This document shows, in pieces, positions 36,401 to 49,100 of a DNA stretch of 64,000 nt. The translations under genes and the position numbers were made by a program. How positions within the stretch are numbered: the stretch's first letter is position 1; each line of letters begins with the position of its first letter. Origin of the DNA: Nemopilema nomurai (lineage: Eukaryota; Cnidaria; Scyphozoa; Rhizostomeae; Rhizostomatidae); contig PEDN01001365.1 in the NCBI GenBank assembly GCA_003864495.1, positions 359,778 to 423,777 of the forward strand. Reading direction: 5' to 3'. The notes beneath the pieces are model-generated. The model saw only the letters and a program-made list of their open reading frames with translations. It made no database searches and had not been told where the DNA came from.

Positions 36401-39400
36401 AAAGGGTCATAGTACTCAACCGACCTCAGGTATGTAAGGTTGAACTTTGTCTTTAACTTTTTTCTACGATCTAAACAAAGCATTTCTGCTAGCATTCGGC
36501 TTGTTGGTTTCCAAGTAAATTCAGACCCATCCCTACTTCATCCGTACATTTCACCCAGACTTTTCTTTCACATACACCATAGACTATAATATACACGCAT
36601 CCTGTTTACAGCAAGGTTTCCAGCTTACGCCAGGAAGGGATCTGGACTGGAATGACGTAATGTCCAGTGTCAAAAACCCGCACGACTGTGTTCCACTGTC
36701 GTCGCAGGACCCTCTATACGTACTGTATACATCAGGTACTACGGGTAGTCCTAAGGTGAGTGTAAGGACCATATCTTGTCTCTACTCTTTCATTTCTGTT
36801 TCATTGAGATCTTCACGTGTTTCTTAGAACACAGAGGCTGTTGGTTTTTTTTGTCGAGAGAAGTGACACTTATAAATAGCGGCTCGATATTCATAGGAAA
36901 CACTATTTGGGACTCGCTTTTCTGAATAAAAAGAGCTAATAACATGCTTACTGGTGTTAGGTTTGCTGTGTACGCTAGAATGTTGAATTCTCACTTCTCG
37001 TTAGAGAGTTCACGTGCTTTATGAAGTGTTAGCGGGTAATTGATTTGTTGGAAAAGTGGCAAAGTTTACCTTACGTAGCCATTTCTTTATTACACTATTT
37101 AAAGAGAAACAAGGTGTCAACTGTTGAAAACAATGCAGTGAACTAAAAGGATTATTAATCCAAGTTCATCCTTTCAACTGGCATTACCTTACACTAGTAA
37201 ATGATTATTGTTTCTGTTTTTCTCTTTGACTCACAAAGGGCATCCAGCGAAGTAACGGTGGCCATGCTGTTGTGTTGAAATGGTCAATGAAAAATATTTA
37301 CGACATAGGGCTTGATGAGGTAGGTACCAGCTTGGTGTAAGTGCAGTGCTTTTGGTACCAGCTGGAATTAATGGGTTGTTTCCTCAATCATGAGTACTTA
37401 CTTACGTCTTTATTTCGCGGACATGCAGTTAAAGATATCACTTGGGTACCATGCTTCTAACATAATCACAGTCGTTATTGTGGGGTATCATATTCTCTTA
37501 TCATAGTTCAGCTCAAACATGTCTTTAAATGATCATATCTGTACTCAAAACAAAGGTATAGAACATATATAGAGGTATAAAGCATCGTAAAGTTGTTCTA
37601 TTGAGCAACAATTGCTGTCCTACTTCCTAGTGTGCATAGACTCTTTAAATTTTATTTTTCTATGGCTTGAGGGTCCACCCCTTGAAAATTTCCTCAAACT
37701 TCACTTCAATAAAAATAATTACAATTTTACCCAGCAGTGTATATCTGAACAATATAAATAAGGAATATATATATAAGCTAAATATATACGCTGCATGGAG
37801 ATTGGCCAAAGCGTGAAACTCAGAGCGTTAACTTATCTCTATTCCATTTTATTTACCACACTTTGTCTAGACCCCTGTCATAATTTTCAGTGCATTTAAG
37901 CTTTCAATTAGCAAAAGCTAGCTTTACTTCAGCCTGCTTTTCTTATTAAGTTGCTCACTTCAAGAGCTTTTGCGGTTTGACAAAGCATTTGCTGACTCTT
38001 TTAACGGACAACTGCTTTGCAAGACGATTAGGATTGTGATAAGACGGAATACAGGATTATGTTTTAGAGACATGGTTGAATAAGAAAGACTGAAGGCCTT
38101 TTGGCCACTGTTCTGATAATAGACAGCTTGATATTTAACCTGCTTTTTTATTTCGTGCAGACCTGGTGGACAGCCTCTGACATCGGATGGGTTGTCGGAC
38201 ATTCGTATATCATCTACGGGCCACTGCTTTATGGATGCACCTCCGTGATGTTTGAGGTACCACTCTCATACCAACCGTATGACCCTTATCGTTTCCACAC
38301 CCCCCCCCCCTATCCAACCGCGGAATCTCACCCGCTATGCCTTCGTCTCTCATTTGTCAAGGCGAAAAATGTACATTGAAAAAGAGGACAGTCTGTTGAC
38401 AAGACAAATTTTGGAGTCGTTTAGGCACTGCTTCAATTGCCTTCTGCTCTAATAGTTTCTATACTGGCAGAACGGTAACTCTCAGCCATGCAATTGTTAC
38501 TGTGGTCTCCTTTCCACTTTTATGTAACCCTCGTTTCCGTTTTATTCGATTTCAAACCGAGGTTCGCTTCCCTTCTGCTCCAGACTGCTGGATGAAAAAG
38601 GCATTGTATTTTCATTTTTGACCCTGTTTCGATGCTTGTTGGCTCTGGATAGCCACAATAATTCAATGGGTTATTATAGAAATATTAAATAGCTTGGGGA
38701 TATATTCATTCGAGGATTATACACCTCGTTATCTATATGTGAATTTTTCAATATTAGACCTAATAGTCCAAAGCGACGGATTTTTATGAATCTTTGAATG
38801 GAAAATTTCACCATTTAATTTTCGATGCATTCGTAGGCTTAGCGTTTCGGGGGTGCGAAAGAGTGAAATTTGTGATCGCTCAATTGGTATGTACTAGGAC
38901 GAAGCTGAAGCTCAAACCCCCTAGATTCGAGGCCCTGGGGCAATCTGCCCTGCCCCCTCTTTCGGCAGCTCTGGCTTTGACTCTCACACAGCGTTGTTGT
39001 CAATTTTAGGGTAAGCCGATCAATAGCCCCGATGGCAGCACGTTTTTCAGAGTGATCGATGACCATAACGTGGTCAGTCTGTTTACTGCTCCGACTGCAA
39101 TGCGAATCATACGAAATGAGGTGAGGTCTTGAGAAATTGCTCTCATATCTTTCTGAAAACAAGCATTACTTTTTCTTTCTTTAGTCAAACCTTCTTTTGA
39201 GGGTATACACAAAACTGAATTGTTTGGATTGCCATGCTGCAAAAATTAATTGCACTACCCATTCTGTTATCAATAATCCACACGCAGACTTCACGCGATT
39301 CACACGTGGGTTTTCGGCCAATCTCACGCGAGTCGCATGCAGTCCTATACCACATCTCGAGTGATTATATTTCTAAACTGCATTATAGTAAGCATGCATC

Positions 39401-42400
39401 AAGTTTATTCCCGGTCGTCAATTGCTTTTGTTTATAGGATCCTCAAGGGCACTACTCTAAAAACTACAAGATGGAGAAGTACGTTTTCAGTCTTTGCCTT
39501 ACCCCCGTCGCACTGCACAGTGCTAAACTTTCTCGAATCGATCTTGATAGCCATAAAAGAATCATTGATGGTTAACCAACCTTTCTATTGACTTTGAACA
39601 TAGCAACTGCCTGATGATTGCATTAAGCGTAAATCTCAGAGTAGCAACTTAGGGCCGTCTCGTTCTGTATACCACAGAGGCGCACCACTGCCGTCATGTC
39701 ATTGAGCATTTAAAGGACAGGTGGCAAATAGCAGACGCAAACACAACATTATATAACAGCGTATGAATGATATACCGAATCATATCACCAATTATACAAT
39801 AAGTTTTTTAATAAACGCAAATGCTTCATAAGGTGTCCATAGTGTGAAACTATTTTCAAAGATAAGACACAACTATTAGTAGCTTGTCGATACCGTTAAT
39901 AGTAAATCCACTTAGAACTGTCGTTGCTTTCTTTTAAGTTATTCTTAAATCCACTTTGCTTTCTGTGACGTTATCTGAATGCATAAAAGCGGAATTTGGT
40001 TGAATGAACTTTCCCGAATCCGTCCCAGGTTCAGGGCAATGTTTCTAGCTGGCGAGCATGCTGATTTGAAAACTTTGCAGTGGACCAAAGATGCATTCAG
40101 GGCGCCAGTTTTGGATCATTGGTGGCAGACAGGTATGGATGGGGGTTGTCTCTCTGCATGGCGCGTGCTTGGTTAGGCCGGCTTAAAACTTTTTATATTT
40201 GAAGGAGAGATTTTGTTGGCCGACTGTAAGGTGGGAGATGTCGAGCTGGAACGGATATTCTGTAATAACATGAAGCAAGCTCTAGTTACTTCCAAGTTAA
40301 CTTCATCGGGACCCAAGGCAGTTCTTTTTCTCTCAGTTCATTTCTCTTGCTAGATGTAGAAACACAGAAAGCGAGTAGCATATGTATGTTTTGAAAGCTC
40401 TTGGTAGATCTTCACGGTTCTTGTTTAAATCGTGGAGCAGCCCCCCCTACCAATTTCATCACTCGCTTGACTGTATTAGAAGGTATACGGCTAATCACTC
40501 TGTTCTTGGAATTGTTGAAATTTCTTGGAATATATTTGTCTGAAGCCTATTGGTTTGGATGGCCAATCACGTGCCACAATATATTTGTCTAAAAGCCTAT
40601 TGGTTTTATAAGAAACTGGATGACCAATCACGTGCCACAATATATTTGTCTAAAAGCCTATTGGTTTAATTAGAAACTGGATGGCCAATCACATGCCACA
40701 ATCTTGGTCTTGGGATGCCTGGCAGTTACCCGTTTGGCACATGCGGACGACCAGTTCCTGGTTGGAATGGTAAGATCAACTTGGATGCGATTTCTTCCTT
40801 TGTTTTCAGTTACTTTAAATTGATAACGAATTAACATTCAAAATGCAAAATGCCAAAAATCAACATCTAAACTCTGGTATGACTTCACGCTCTTGATCTA
40901 TTTTGAAGGAATTCAAGATGTTACACAATGTTTTCTAAAGTCATACCAATTTGTTATAGTCAAAGTTTTAAACAAGAAGAGAGAGGAATGTAAAGTTGGG
41001 GAGATGGGAACAATTGCAGTGAAGTATGAATATCTCGTAGTTTTGAATCATCTCTTTTTTACTGATTTTTCAGCAGTTCCAAAAGCAGATATCCTGTACA
41101 TAAACAAGTTATTTCTTTTTGGTGGACAATGGTTTTTCTACAGTCGATAGATTTTCTTTCCTTTTTCCTCTGTGATTTTTTGGAGGATTGGCTGTTCTGT
41201 GGAGGATTAAAACGTTCTAAAGGACATCGTTTGTTTTGCTCAACTTTCATAACACTGGCTATTAAAAATTTGTCTTCCTTGTGTATAAATGCATGCGATG
41301 TGTAGTACACTTATATACATGATATCTATTATTTTTATCGTATCTAAAATTATAGAACTGTTAATCAAAGATAGTCGTTCGGGATTTTGTAGAAGTAACC
41401 TTTTGTCTCTCACGCTTGTTAAAACTCTCGCTATTACTGATAGCTATGTGACGTCAGACATCATTTCTCGCTCCAGACTCCCACTTCCACCTGGTGCATT
41501 GGCGACACTATGGAAGGATGATGATCGATTCGTGAAGGCTTACCACTCAACAATTGATGTATGAATGTTTCTTTTCACGTATGCTACTCACGTTTTGAAT
41601 GTTTCTTTTCACGTATGCTTTTCACGTTTTCACGTTCTTTTCAGCCTTAAATTGTTTATACTCAGATTTCTTAAATTGCCTTTCCACCTCTTCTGCACAT
41701 ATAATTGAGCTGTCCATTTTATGCTGCAGGGCTACTACGATTCGTTTGATGCTGGTGTAGTCGATGAAAACGGATACATCACAGTGCATGGAAGGATCGA
41801 TGACGTCATTCAAGTTGCTGGACATAGATTGTCGACCAAGCAAATGGAGCTGGTGAGCCAATAAAATTTGAGGTGTATCACAGTATAAGTGCAATTGACT
41901 CTTGTGCATTTATTGTACCATATCAAATCGTATTGTAGGCAGTTAGAAAATCATTTCTGTTGCCAATTCAAAGAATAAAAGACATCGAAATTGTAATCCG
42001 CTTCCTGCTTTTAGGCCATAGCTCAGCATCCAGATGTTATCGAGCAAGCAGTTATTGGCGTTAGAGACGAAATCAAAGGGGAAGTTCCCATCGGATTAAT
42101 TGTCTTAAAAGAAGGTTGGTCTTTTCCGCTGTTTATTTTCTTTATATCATCGTTGTATTTGCTTTATTTGCATTTGCTGTTGTTGCTGTTTTCACGTTTG
42201 CTGTTGTTGCTGTTTTCACGTTTGTTGTTGTTGCTGTTACCACGCTTGCTGTTGTTGCTGTTTTTAGTTTGCTGTTGTTGCCGCTTTCCGGTTGTTGTTG
42301 TTGCTGTTTCCACGCTTGCTGTTGTTGCTGTTTTTAGTTTGCTGTTGTTGCCCCTTTCCGGTTGTTGTTGTTGCTGCTTTTAGGTTTGCTGTTGTTACTG

Positions 42401-43859
42401 TCTTTACGTTTGTTGTTGTTGCTGCTTCTTCACGTGCTGCAATTATAAAGTGCTGTTTTATCGCCCAGGTGTTGATCGGCATGAAGATGAGATATTTAGA
42501 GAAGTTATCGAGCTCGTAAGACGTGAAGTTGGGCAGGTAACGTCCTTCAAGAGGGCCATCATTTTACCAACACTTCCTAAGGTGAAGAATTTCATTTGAT
42601 CAAATCTGCTACAAACCTTTACCTGGTTATGCTTCAGTTCTTTCTAAAATGTCTGCCTCAATTATGCGGGGCAGCTGATGATTCCTGTTGTTGTTGTTGT
42701 TGCTGCTGCCACCCTCAGTGGCTCTAACGTTCCTCTAGCTTGAATCATTGTACAGATAATCAGCATGGGAGATTTTGATAAATGTCGCTAAATTGACCAT
42801 GCACTCATTTTTTAGCCAACGTGCCTCTCGATTGTGAACGAGAGTTGTGCAACAGAAAGGCAAAATAAATCCCAATTTAAAAAATTGCGAGTTTACGTAA
42901 ATGCTGAACAGAAATGGTAGTGAATGATGTTGGTTGATGACGATTGCAGTGATTAACGATTCATGATTAGTGATTGATGATTTAAGATTAGCGATCTGTG
43001 TGTGCTGGTGCCAACTGCCAGTTTTTCGAATGGACAAAAAAATCTAATCAGCTTTTTAGGTACAAGAGCGTTCTCGACTTTTTAATTTTAGTAGTTTCAA
43101 ACTTATTTGTTTCAACCATTGGAAAATTTAAAGCTTCACAAATACAAAACAATTTATGATATGACGTCATTATCTCTGCAGACTCGTTCACAAAAATTCG
43201 TTCGCTCTACATTGAGGAAAATGATCAATAGAGAGTTGTACACGGTAAGTGTTTTACAACTAGATAGATGGTGGAGCCAGCGACGCTCGAAGTCTTCAAG
43301 ATTTTAACTTTAATGCTCCTTGTTTGTTCAGATTTTTAAAGACTCCTCCTCAATCAAATCTCTATATTATTAGCAGAACTGCAAAGAATAATATTCTTGT
43401 GATTGGATTTTTTGAACCTTTGAACCAAATAACATGTAAAATGTTATCGAACAAGTCTTTTTGTCTCTCACATTAACGCCTCGTTGTACCTAAGTTTTTA
43501 TTCTTTTTATCTATCTTCTGAACAGTAGAAAATAATTTAATCCTTTAACATGTGGTGTTTTTAATATTTCATGCATTATTTGCTTAATATTATGTATTGT
43601 ATATTATATTAGTAATGGTGCACTGCAAAAGTATGCTTACAATTACATACATTGTTCTCTAGTTTAAGTATAATTCAAATGATGTCCAATTTAATCATTT
43701 TTTTAGTTTCACAGAATCGTTTTATCATCTGCATCTCTCTTGAAAATAGTTTAAATTTTTCTTCATTCATAGATCCCACAAACTGTGGAAAATGCCGACG
43801 ACTTTAGAAAAGTTGAGTCGATTTTGTTAAAAGAATTCCCTGGTGGTATGTACAGATGA
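33497..43859 (+). CDS. ACSS3: ACSS3-like short-chain acyl-CoA synthetase, mitochondrial
   Basis: Nineteen exons join in phase to 688 aa, close to human ACSS3 (about 686): 33497-33792, 34408-34552, 35041-35124, 35341-35445, 36298-36429, 36612-36755, 37239-37319, 38161-38256, 39010-39120, 39438-39478, 40029-40132, 40674-40769, 40960-41023, 41477-41558, 41730-41852, 42015-42114, 42469-42581, 43182-43244, 43773-43859. The Arg-rich N terminus ([18 protein letters not shown]) looks like a mitochondrial presequence. Family marks: the AMP-binding loop [50 protein letters not shown] and a C-terminal TRSQKFVR that keeps the catalytic lysine of the TRSGK motif. The enzyme joins propionate or a similar short acid to CoA through an acyl-adenylate. 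The Gly-to-Gln change before the lysine is unusual. The PAAL-rich gap between motifs is normal. Ortholog call is strong; preferred substrate is inferred. Confidence 0.92.
34184..34261 (-). other. tRNA-like sequence (tRNA pseudogene or SINE head)
   Basis: Read on the minus strand, GGTCAGTTGGTTAG (34239-34252) fits a Pol III A box and GTTCAAGTCC (34203-34212) fits a B box about 30 bases downstream. The 78-bp span opens GTGA and closes TCACCA, which pair and leave a CCA-like end. The anticodon arm is AT-rich and poorly paired, so a working tRNA is unlikely. It lies in intron 1 of the ACSS3-like gene. Confidence 0.4.
35840..36297 (+). repeat. Degenerate pyrimidine-rich repeat in ACSS3-like intron 4
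   Basis: Diverged words such as CCGGTTTT, CCGGTTAAA, CCCGGTCCTG and ATACCG recur at loose 35-45-bp spacing (for example 35850, 36181, 36220, 36237, 36279). The last copy supplies the splice acceptor TTAACAG of exon 5. The array is too degenerate to define a unit. Confidence 0.35.
40530..40702 (+). repeat. 61-bp triplication of the ACSS3 exon 12 acceptor region
   Basis: The block GCCTATTGGTTT...GGATGGCCAATCACGTGCCACA occurs three times, with CCAATCAC at 40563, 40624 and 40685. Only the last copy continues into the conserved coding exon ([10 protein letters not shown]). The middle copy keeps an acceptor-like AAG and the ETG codons; the first lacks about 11-15 bp there. Confidence 0.85.
42155..42432 (+). 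repeat. GTTGTTGCTG minisatellite in ACSS3-like intron 16
   Basis: Roughly 28-38-bp units of the form GCTGTTGTTGCTGTTTTCACG repeat about eight times with small changes, and fill most of the intron between exons 16 and 17. A similar pure (GTT)n tract lies at 42688-42704. Six-frame reading of the array gives only Leu/Val/Cys low-complexity peptide. Confidence 0.85.
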
Positions 43860-46108
43860 AAATGCAACAGTTCCAAATAGGAATTTATTTAGCCACATGA
43901 TTAATAAATCACGTCTAAAGAACTGACCTAATTGAAACAGTTGTTGGCAGGAGTGATATATTTTTGGGTTCATACATTGCTCGGGGTTATTTAATCGGTG
44001 GTCTTTGACAAAATGAATTTTTATACTTCCGTAGTCGCTTGTGTATTTAGTTCAATCGTAAAGGGTGAAATACGTATTCAAGTGCAATATTATTAATGAA
44101 TTTCGACATAACAGTTATATAAGCAAATTTCAAATATTTCATGATAAGCTAGATGCAGAATTTAATACATTTCGTATACAGTGGTTGTACCAGTAAATGC
44201 GCAGCCTCGATTTCACGTGGGTTGTATTCTACTGAACAAATGCTATCACCAAAAAATGATAGATTTAATTGTCTCTAGAAAGCGCTCCTATTTAATAAAC
44301 GCCTATGCCTATTTAGTAAACCATTACCTGAATCTCAAGGTTGAGATCACCACTGTCTCAAAATGTTTTTCAATCGTTAAACACTAGGCCTTAAAATGTA
44401 CATCTATCCTCTGCTCTTAAGAGGATGGTCTATATTGTGTAGTTTATTTAGTAAATAATACCTGTCACAATAAGATTTTTCACGACCTGAAAACTTTATA
44501 TAGATGTAATACGCATCTCGAATGTTTTTTACGATAAATACCATATATTTGAACTAGGTATAATATTTTTTTCATTAATCTCGAATATTAATTTCCATTA
44601 AAGGTATTCGATATTAGACATTGTTTCCATAAAATTAGCCGACTCATTATAGAAATAAAGGACAGGGAAAACTTAGTTAAAGTGATTTCTCAATGATTTC
44701 TCAATGTGGAAACGTCAGTTGTATTCTCGCAGGACGAGGACATTGTAGCCACTGTTATACCATCTGAATTCGGTAGGCTTGCGGTATGGTTTCTAAGACC
44801 AAGCCGCGGTTACCACTGGCAAAAAGACGCAAAGATAGATTAAAATTATTTAGTCATTTGATGGATGCATTTAATACTTTCTTCTAATTCTGTTTAATAT
44901 TTTAAGGATCTGTTGAGTACTTTATCTATTGGTTTCCTGCAATGTTTCCACTCCATAGCCTTATCATTTCGTCCTTATAATCCGAACCTCTTCAGATGCT
45001 ATCTTCATCCAATGCACCTCCTTTCATATCGGAAAGGTTTTCATTAGAAGAAGGTGGTTATATTTAACTGTATGAGTAGCCTCGGAATAGAAAAGACACT
45101 GTCAACATGCTGTCGAGGCTACTTATGAAAGCGACTTTCTTTGGTAATGGCAAGTTGACTGCTGTCTTGGAGGTGCTTGTGGATTAAGAAGATGCTACAG
45201 AGAAGTATATTTACTTTCTTGCTTACAGTGTCCTATACGATTAGATTGTGTGAGAGCACGTGACGTTGCTTTTGCTACATCATTAGTGGTTGCGTAATCA
45301 CCAGCTTGTGATTGGTTGTAAATGCGCGCACCTGTCACGTGAATAAACAATGACGCTTTCATGTAGCTGTCTAATTCAACCGCAGATTCAGTTTTTGAGT
45401 GAGTATAGAAAGGGCATTCTGTTTGTTTTTGTATAAGCTGAAAAAGGGCCTGGGGAGACTTGGGCGTCAAGGATAGGCCTTTGAAGAGATTGGGAGGGGC
45501 GTTAGAAGGGGGATTATGCGGGGGCCGTAGAAGGTAGGATAAGGAGATTAAGTTGGCTGAGTGTATTTTGCACAGTAAATGGTGTAATTTTGTTCCGTTG
45601 TTGTAGAAATGTTCTTAAACCATGGCTAGCTTGTAATAGTAACGTGAAGTTGATACAAAATGTAAAGCCACAAGCTGGCAAATGCCTTTCATCGACATAT
45701 CACACATTGCTTTAAAACACCATACATTTGACCAATAAATATATCTGATATGACACTCTATGATATCACACTTTCCCCAGACTTAAAAGGCATGCTAGCG
45801 GATATCATAATGCTCAATAAATCCGTTAATAATTGATAGGCCCTAAATTGTTTTTAAAATGTCTTCGACATCTCCAAGCAACGTCGGCAGTAGGCTATTA
45901 TTTCAAACCTTTTGAAGTTCAATCAATCTCGTCTTATAGGAAATGTAGCCACCTGCATTATGTTGATGAATCAATGAATTATTCATTGCATGTAACCAGG
46001 ATTTGCGCGAATGACAAGAAGTAGCTGTCAAGCCTAGACTCGTTGCACGCACTTGCTGTCGAATTTCAAACATTTTCGAAAGCATTTGACGAACCAAGTT
46101 AGGCCATC
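43860..46108. other. Intergenic region, no gene recognised
   Basis: The first part must hold the 3' UTR of the ACSS3-like gene and the last part the 5' UTR and promoter of the channel gene. A 91-codon minus-strand frame at 45195-45470 has no recognisable feature and is probably chance. The rest is AT-rich without repeats of note. Confidence 0.5.
43903..43908 (+). terminator. Candidate polyadenylation signal of the ACSS3-like gene
   Basis: AATAAA lies 44 bases after the stop codon. This would be a very short 3' UTR, so another signal downstream is equally possible. Confidence 0.35.
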
Positions 46109-49100
46109 ATGGCGAGAAAGAGGAAGAACGCACTAGCCTTCGCTTTGTTCCTTGCTGCGTCAATTGTAAGTTATTATGTGGCTATATTTTTTGAATATAC
46201 ATCACGACATGAGTTTGCAGCGAAAAAATTCCTTGTTGATTTGCGACCGTTGCTTCATGTCATTTAATGACTTGTTCCGATTCTTGTATTATATCTTCTT
46301 TCTTTAAAGCTGAAAAGTTGTTTATTTTCTCAATGAATCTTTCCATGGCCTAACCCTCTGTTTGTGTAACTTGTCAGAGATTTGAAGTATGCTTTGAAAA
46401 ATATAGTTGAATATGCCATAAGAATATATGCCATAGCCTCTTTACTTCACGAAGCAAAGTGTGTATTGCTGCAAGAATGTAGTTGTGCCAGGGCGAGACA
46501 CATTCTTGGACATTCCTGCAAGTGGCAACGAATCGCAAATGATGCATATACTTCGAATTTGGCTGTTGCATGTTAATTAGCAAAGTAGGGATGAGTTTTA
46601 GAATTATCAGCCATGCAAAGAAGGTCTTAAGCTGAGAGACTAGCATATTCAAAATGTAAGCTGTCAGGAGTAGCCAAATGATTGTGATGCGAAGCGTTGC
46701 TAAGGAATCGACCAAGAAATCTTCAGACATTTTAGAAGAAAACACGCGAAAGAAGGGCCGAAGAATGCGCGGGCTGATTCTTTGCCTGCGGGAACACGTC
46801 TATAAACACGTCTGACATGAAGCTCACAGAATATGCTGGTAGCAGGAGAAGTATTTCAGATTTGGCATGGCCTTGAAAAACTTGGGCAGCGCCAGAATAA
46901 CTTTGTCCAATTATATATCGTTTTATATGCAACGGTAATGATTCAATCTAAATGGGATCTTTTTGGCTACCAGAGAAATTCTTGGCTACTCTAGGAAACC
47001 TTGTTTTTGATTTTTCACGCAATTTATCCTGCGAAATGTAAAACTGAGAATGGAATGATATATTGCAGCGGCACCATGCATTTATAGGTTGGAGTGATTT
47101 GTAGTGTTGGAGTGATTTATAGGTTTGAGTGATTTGTACATGATGATAGACTGTTTATTTTTCATAATACCGTTTGATGTGTAATAAGCGAGTTACGGTA
47201 CCGGACCGGAGTCGGACCTGCGACTTTCATTTTAGAACCCGGGCTGTGAAATTCTGTTTTACTTGACTCACGATATCTTCCTCTAAAGACCGATGTAATA
47301 AATAATGATTTTTATCGATTTTTTAGATCGGAATTTCGCACGGAGATCCAACTGCTGATATTCGTAAGTTTTCACATTTTGAACCTGTTACCAGTAAACA
47401 TTGTTCCCTAATACCCGAAGGTGGTTATGTGAATAGGATTTTGATATACTTATGAAAACTGATCCCTATACTACTTATACTTTGATTCCTATAAAAGAAC
47501 CCCAAACTTTACCGCTACTGTGCCTATCATGGCGGGAATGGATGCTAGGTCAGCGGAGTTCTTGCCATGACAGTTAAAAAATTGACAATATTTAAGAAGC
47601 AAGGAAGCCACAATAAGGATAATTACTGTCTGCCTCGCATTAAGATGTTAGGCAATATCTCTAAACATGAAAAGATAAAATCATTCATATACTTCAGTTA
47701 CAGTGTTGAGTTTCAACGATTCTTTTTCCTCATGTCGGCCTACGTTCTTTCACAGCTCTGTGTACGAATTCTTCTTCTTCTACTTCTTCTTCTCTTCTTC
47801 TCTCCTACTTCTCTCCTTCTTCTCCTCTTCTCTCCTTTTTCTCTTCTTTTTCTCTTCTTCTTCTCTTCTTCTTCTTTTCTTTTTCTTCTTCTCTTCTTCT
47901 TCTCTTCGTCTTCTTCTCTTCCTTTTCTTCTCTTCTTCTTAATCTCTTCTTCTTCATCTCTTCTTCTTCATCTCTCCTTCTTCATCTCTCCTTCTTCTCT
48001 TCTTTCTCTTCTTTTTCAAGAAATTTGCTTCTTCTTTAGCGGCAAGTTGTTTACAAACCCTGAAGGACAGCAGCGGTACATTCCACTCGAAGAACTACCC
48101 ATCCAACTACGAAAATAACCAGAAATGCGGCTGGATTCTCGAAGCTGCTGGCAACACAGCCGACATCAAAGTTACATTCCACGACTTCCAACTCGAGCCT
48201 AGTAAACGATGCGCTTCGTATGATCACGTATTTATTTACACGCAAACCATTGGCTCGAGCATATGGACACAGATGATACCGTTCGATGGCTATTGCGGTA
48301 CCGCTACCATCCAGCCAAAGTTCGACAGCTGTAAGAAGATGCTGATCAAATTCGTCTCTGATAATGATAACACCTTCAAAGGATTCAACGCCAGCTACAC
48401 GATCCAGATCACACAAGGTTGGTGTGTCATGACCGTTTTACTCTATCCTATGTAACTTACATGCCACTGTCTTGTAGCATGGTCTGCCAAGCATGTTACT
48501 TTGCAATACCCAATATTTCAAATTCATCGTTAAAGCTATAACGAAGAGTGGACAAACAAGGTAAGATGATTTTACTGTATCTTTTGTACACCAAAATTGC
48601 CCAGATGCAGTGTCGTTACTAATCGGTTGATCGCAACAATCCAGTTTATTGTATCTAATGTGGCCTCACATATCACACTGAGTTAGAAATTAATCACATC
48701 AAACGTTATCTGAGTTGCTTGCATAAATCGTGCTCTTAATTTATTAAATTAAATATATAGTTTTGATTGATCACACCTAACGTGATCTAAGTTTATCACA
48801 CAAAACGTGATCTAAAATGATTGTATCGATTATGATCTAAATTGATCACACCAAAAACGATCTAAATTGATCACATCAAACGTTATCTGAGTTGCTTGCA
48901 TAAATCATGCTCTTAATTGATTACAGTAAACATATAGTTTTGATTGATCACACCTAACGTGATCTAAGTTGATCAAACAAAGCGTGGTCTAAAATGATTT
49001 TATCGAAAGTTATCTAAATTGATCACACCATAAACGATCTAAATTGATCACACCAAACGTGATATTTAAATTGATCACACAAAACGTGATATCTAAATTG

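Noticed and set aside
38101..38379. 92-codon frame as a separate small gene
   Set aside because: It is ACSS3 exon 8 ([16 protein letters not shown]) with flanking intron, including a poly-C run.
42116..42482. Leu/Val/Cys-rich or Asn/Thr-rich frames
   Set aside because: They are readings of the GTTGTTGCTG minisatellite inside an ACSS3 intron.
45195..45470. 91-codon minus-strand frame in intergenic DNA
   Set aside because: Composition is unremarkable and no family is recognised; expected by chance at this length.
46374..46932. Minus-strand frames of 123 and 66 codons in channel intron 1
   Set aside because: No recognisable domain, no start context and no repeat support; most likely chance.
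47567..48118. 183-codon Ser/Leu/Phe-rich frame
   Set aside because: It is a reading of the CT microsatellite in intron 2 and runs out of frame into the CUB exon.
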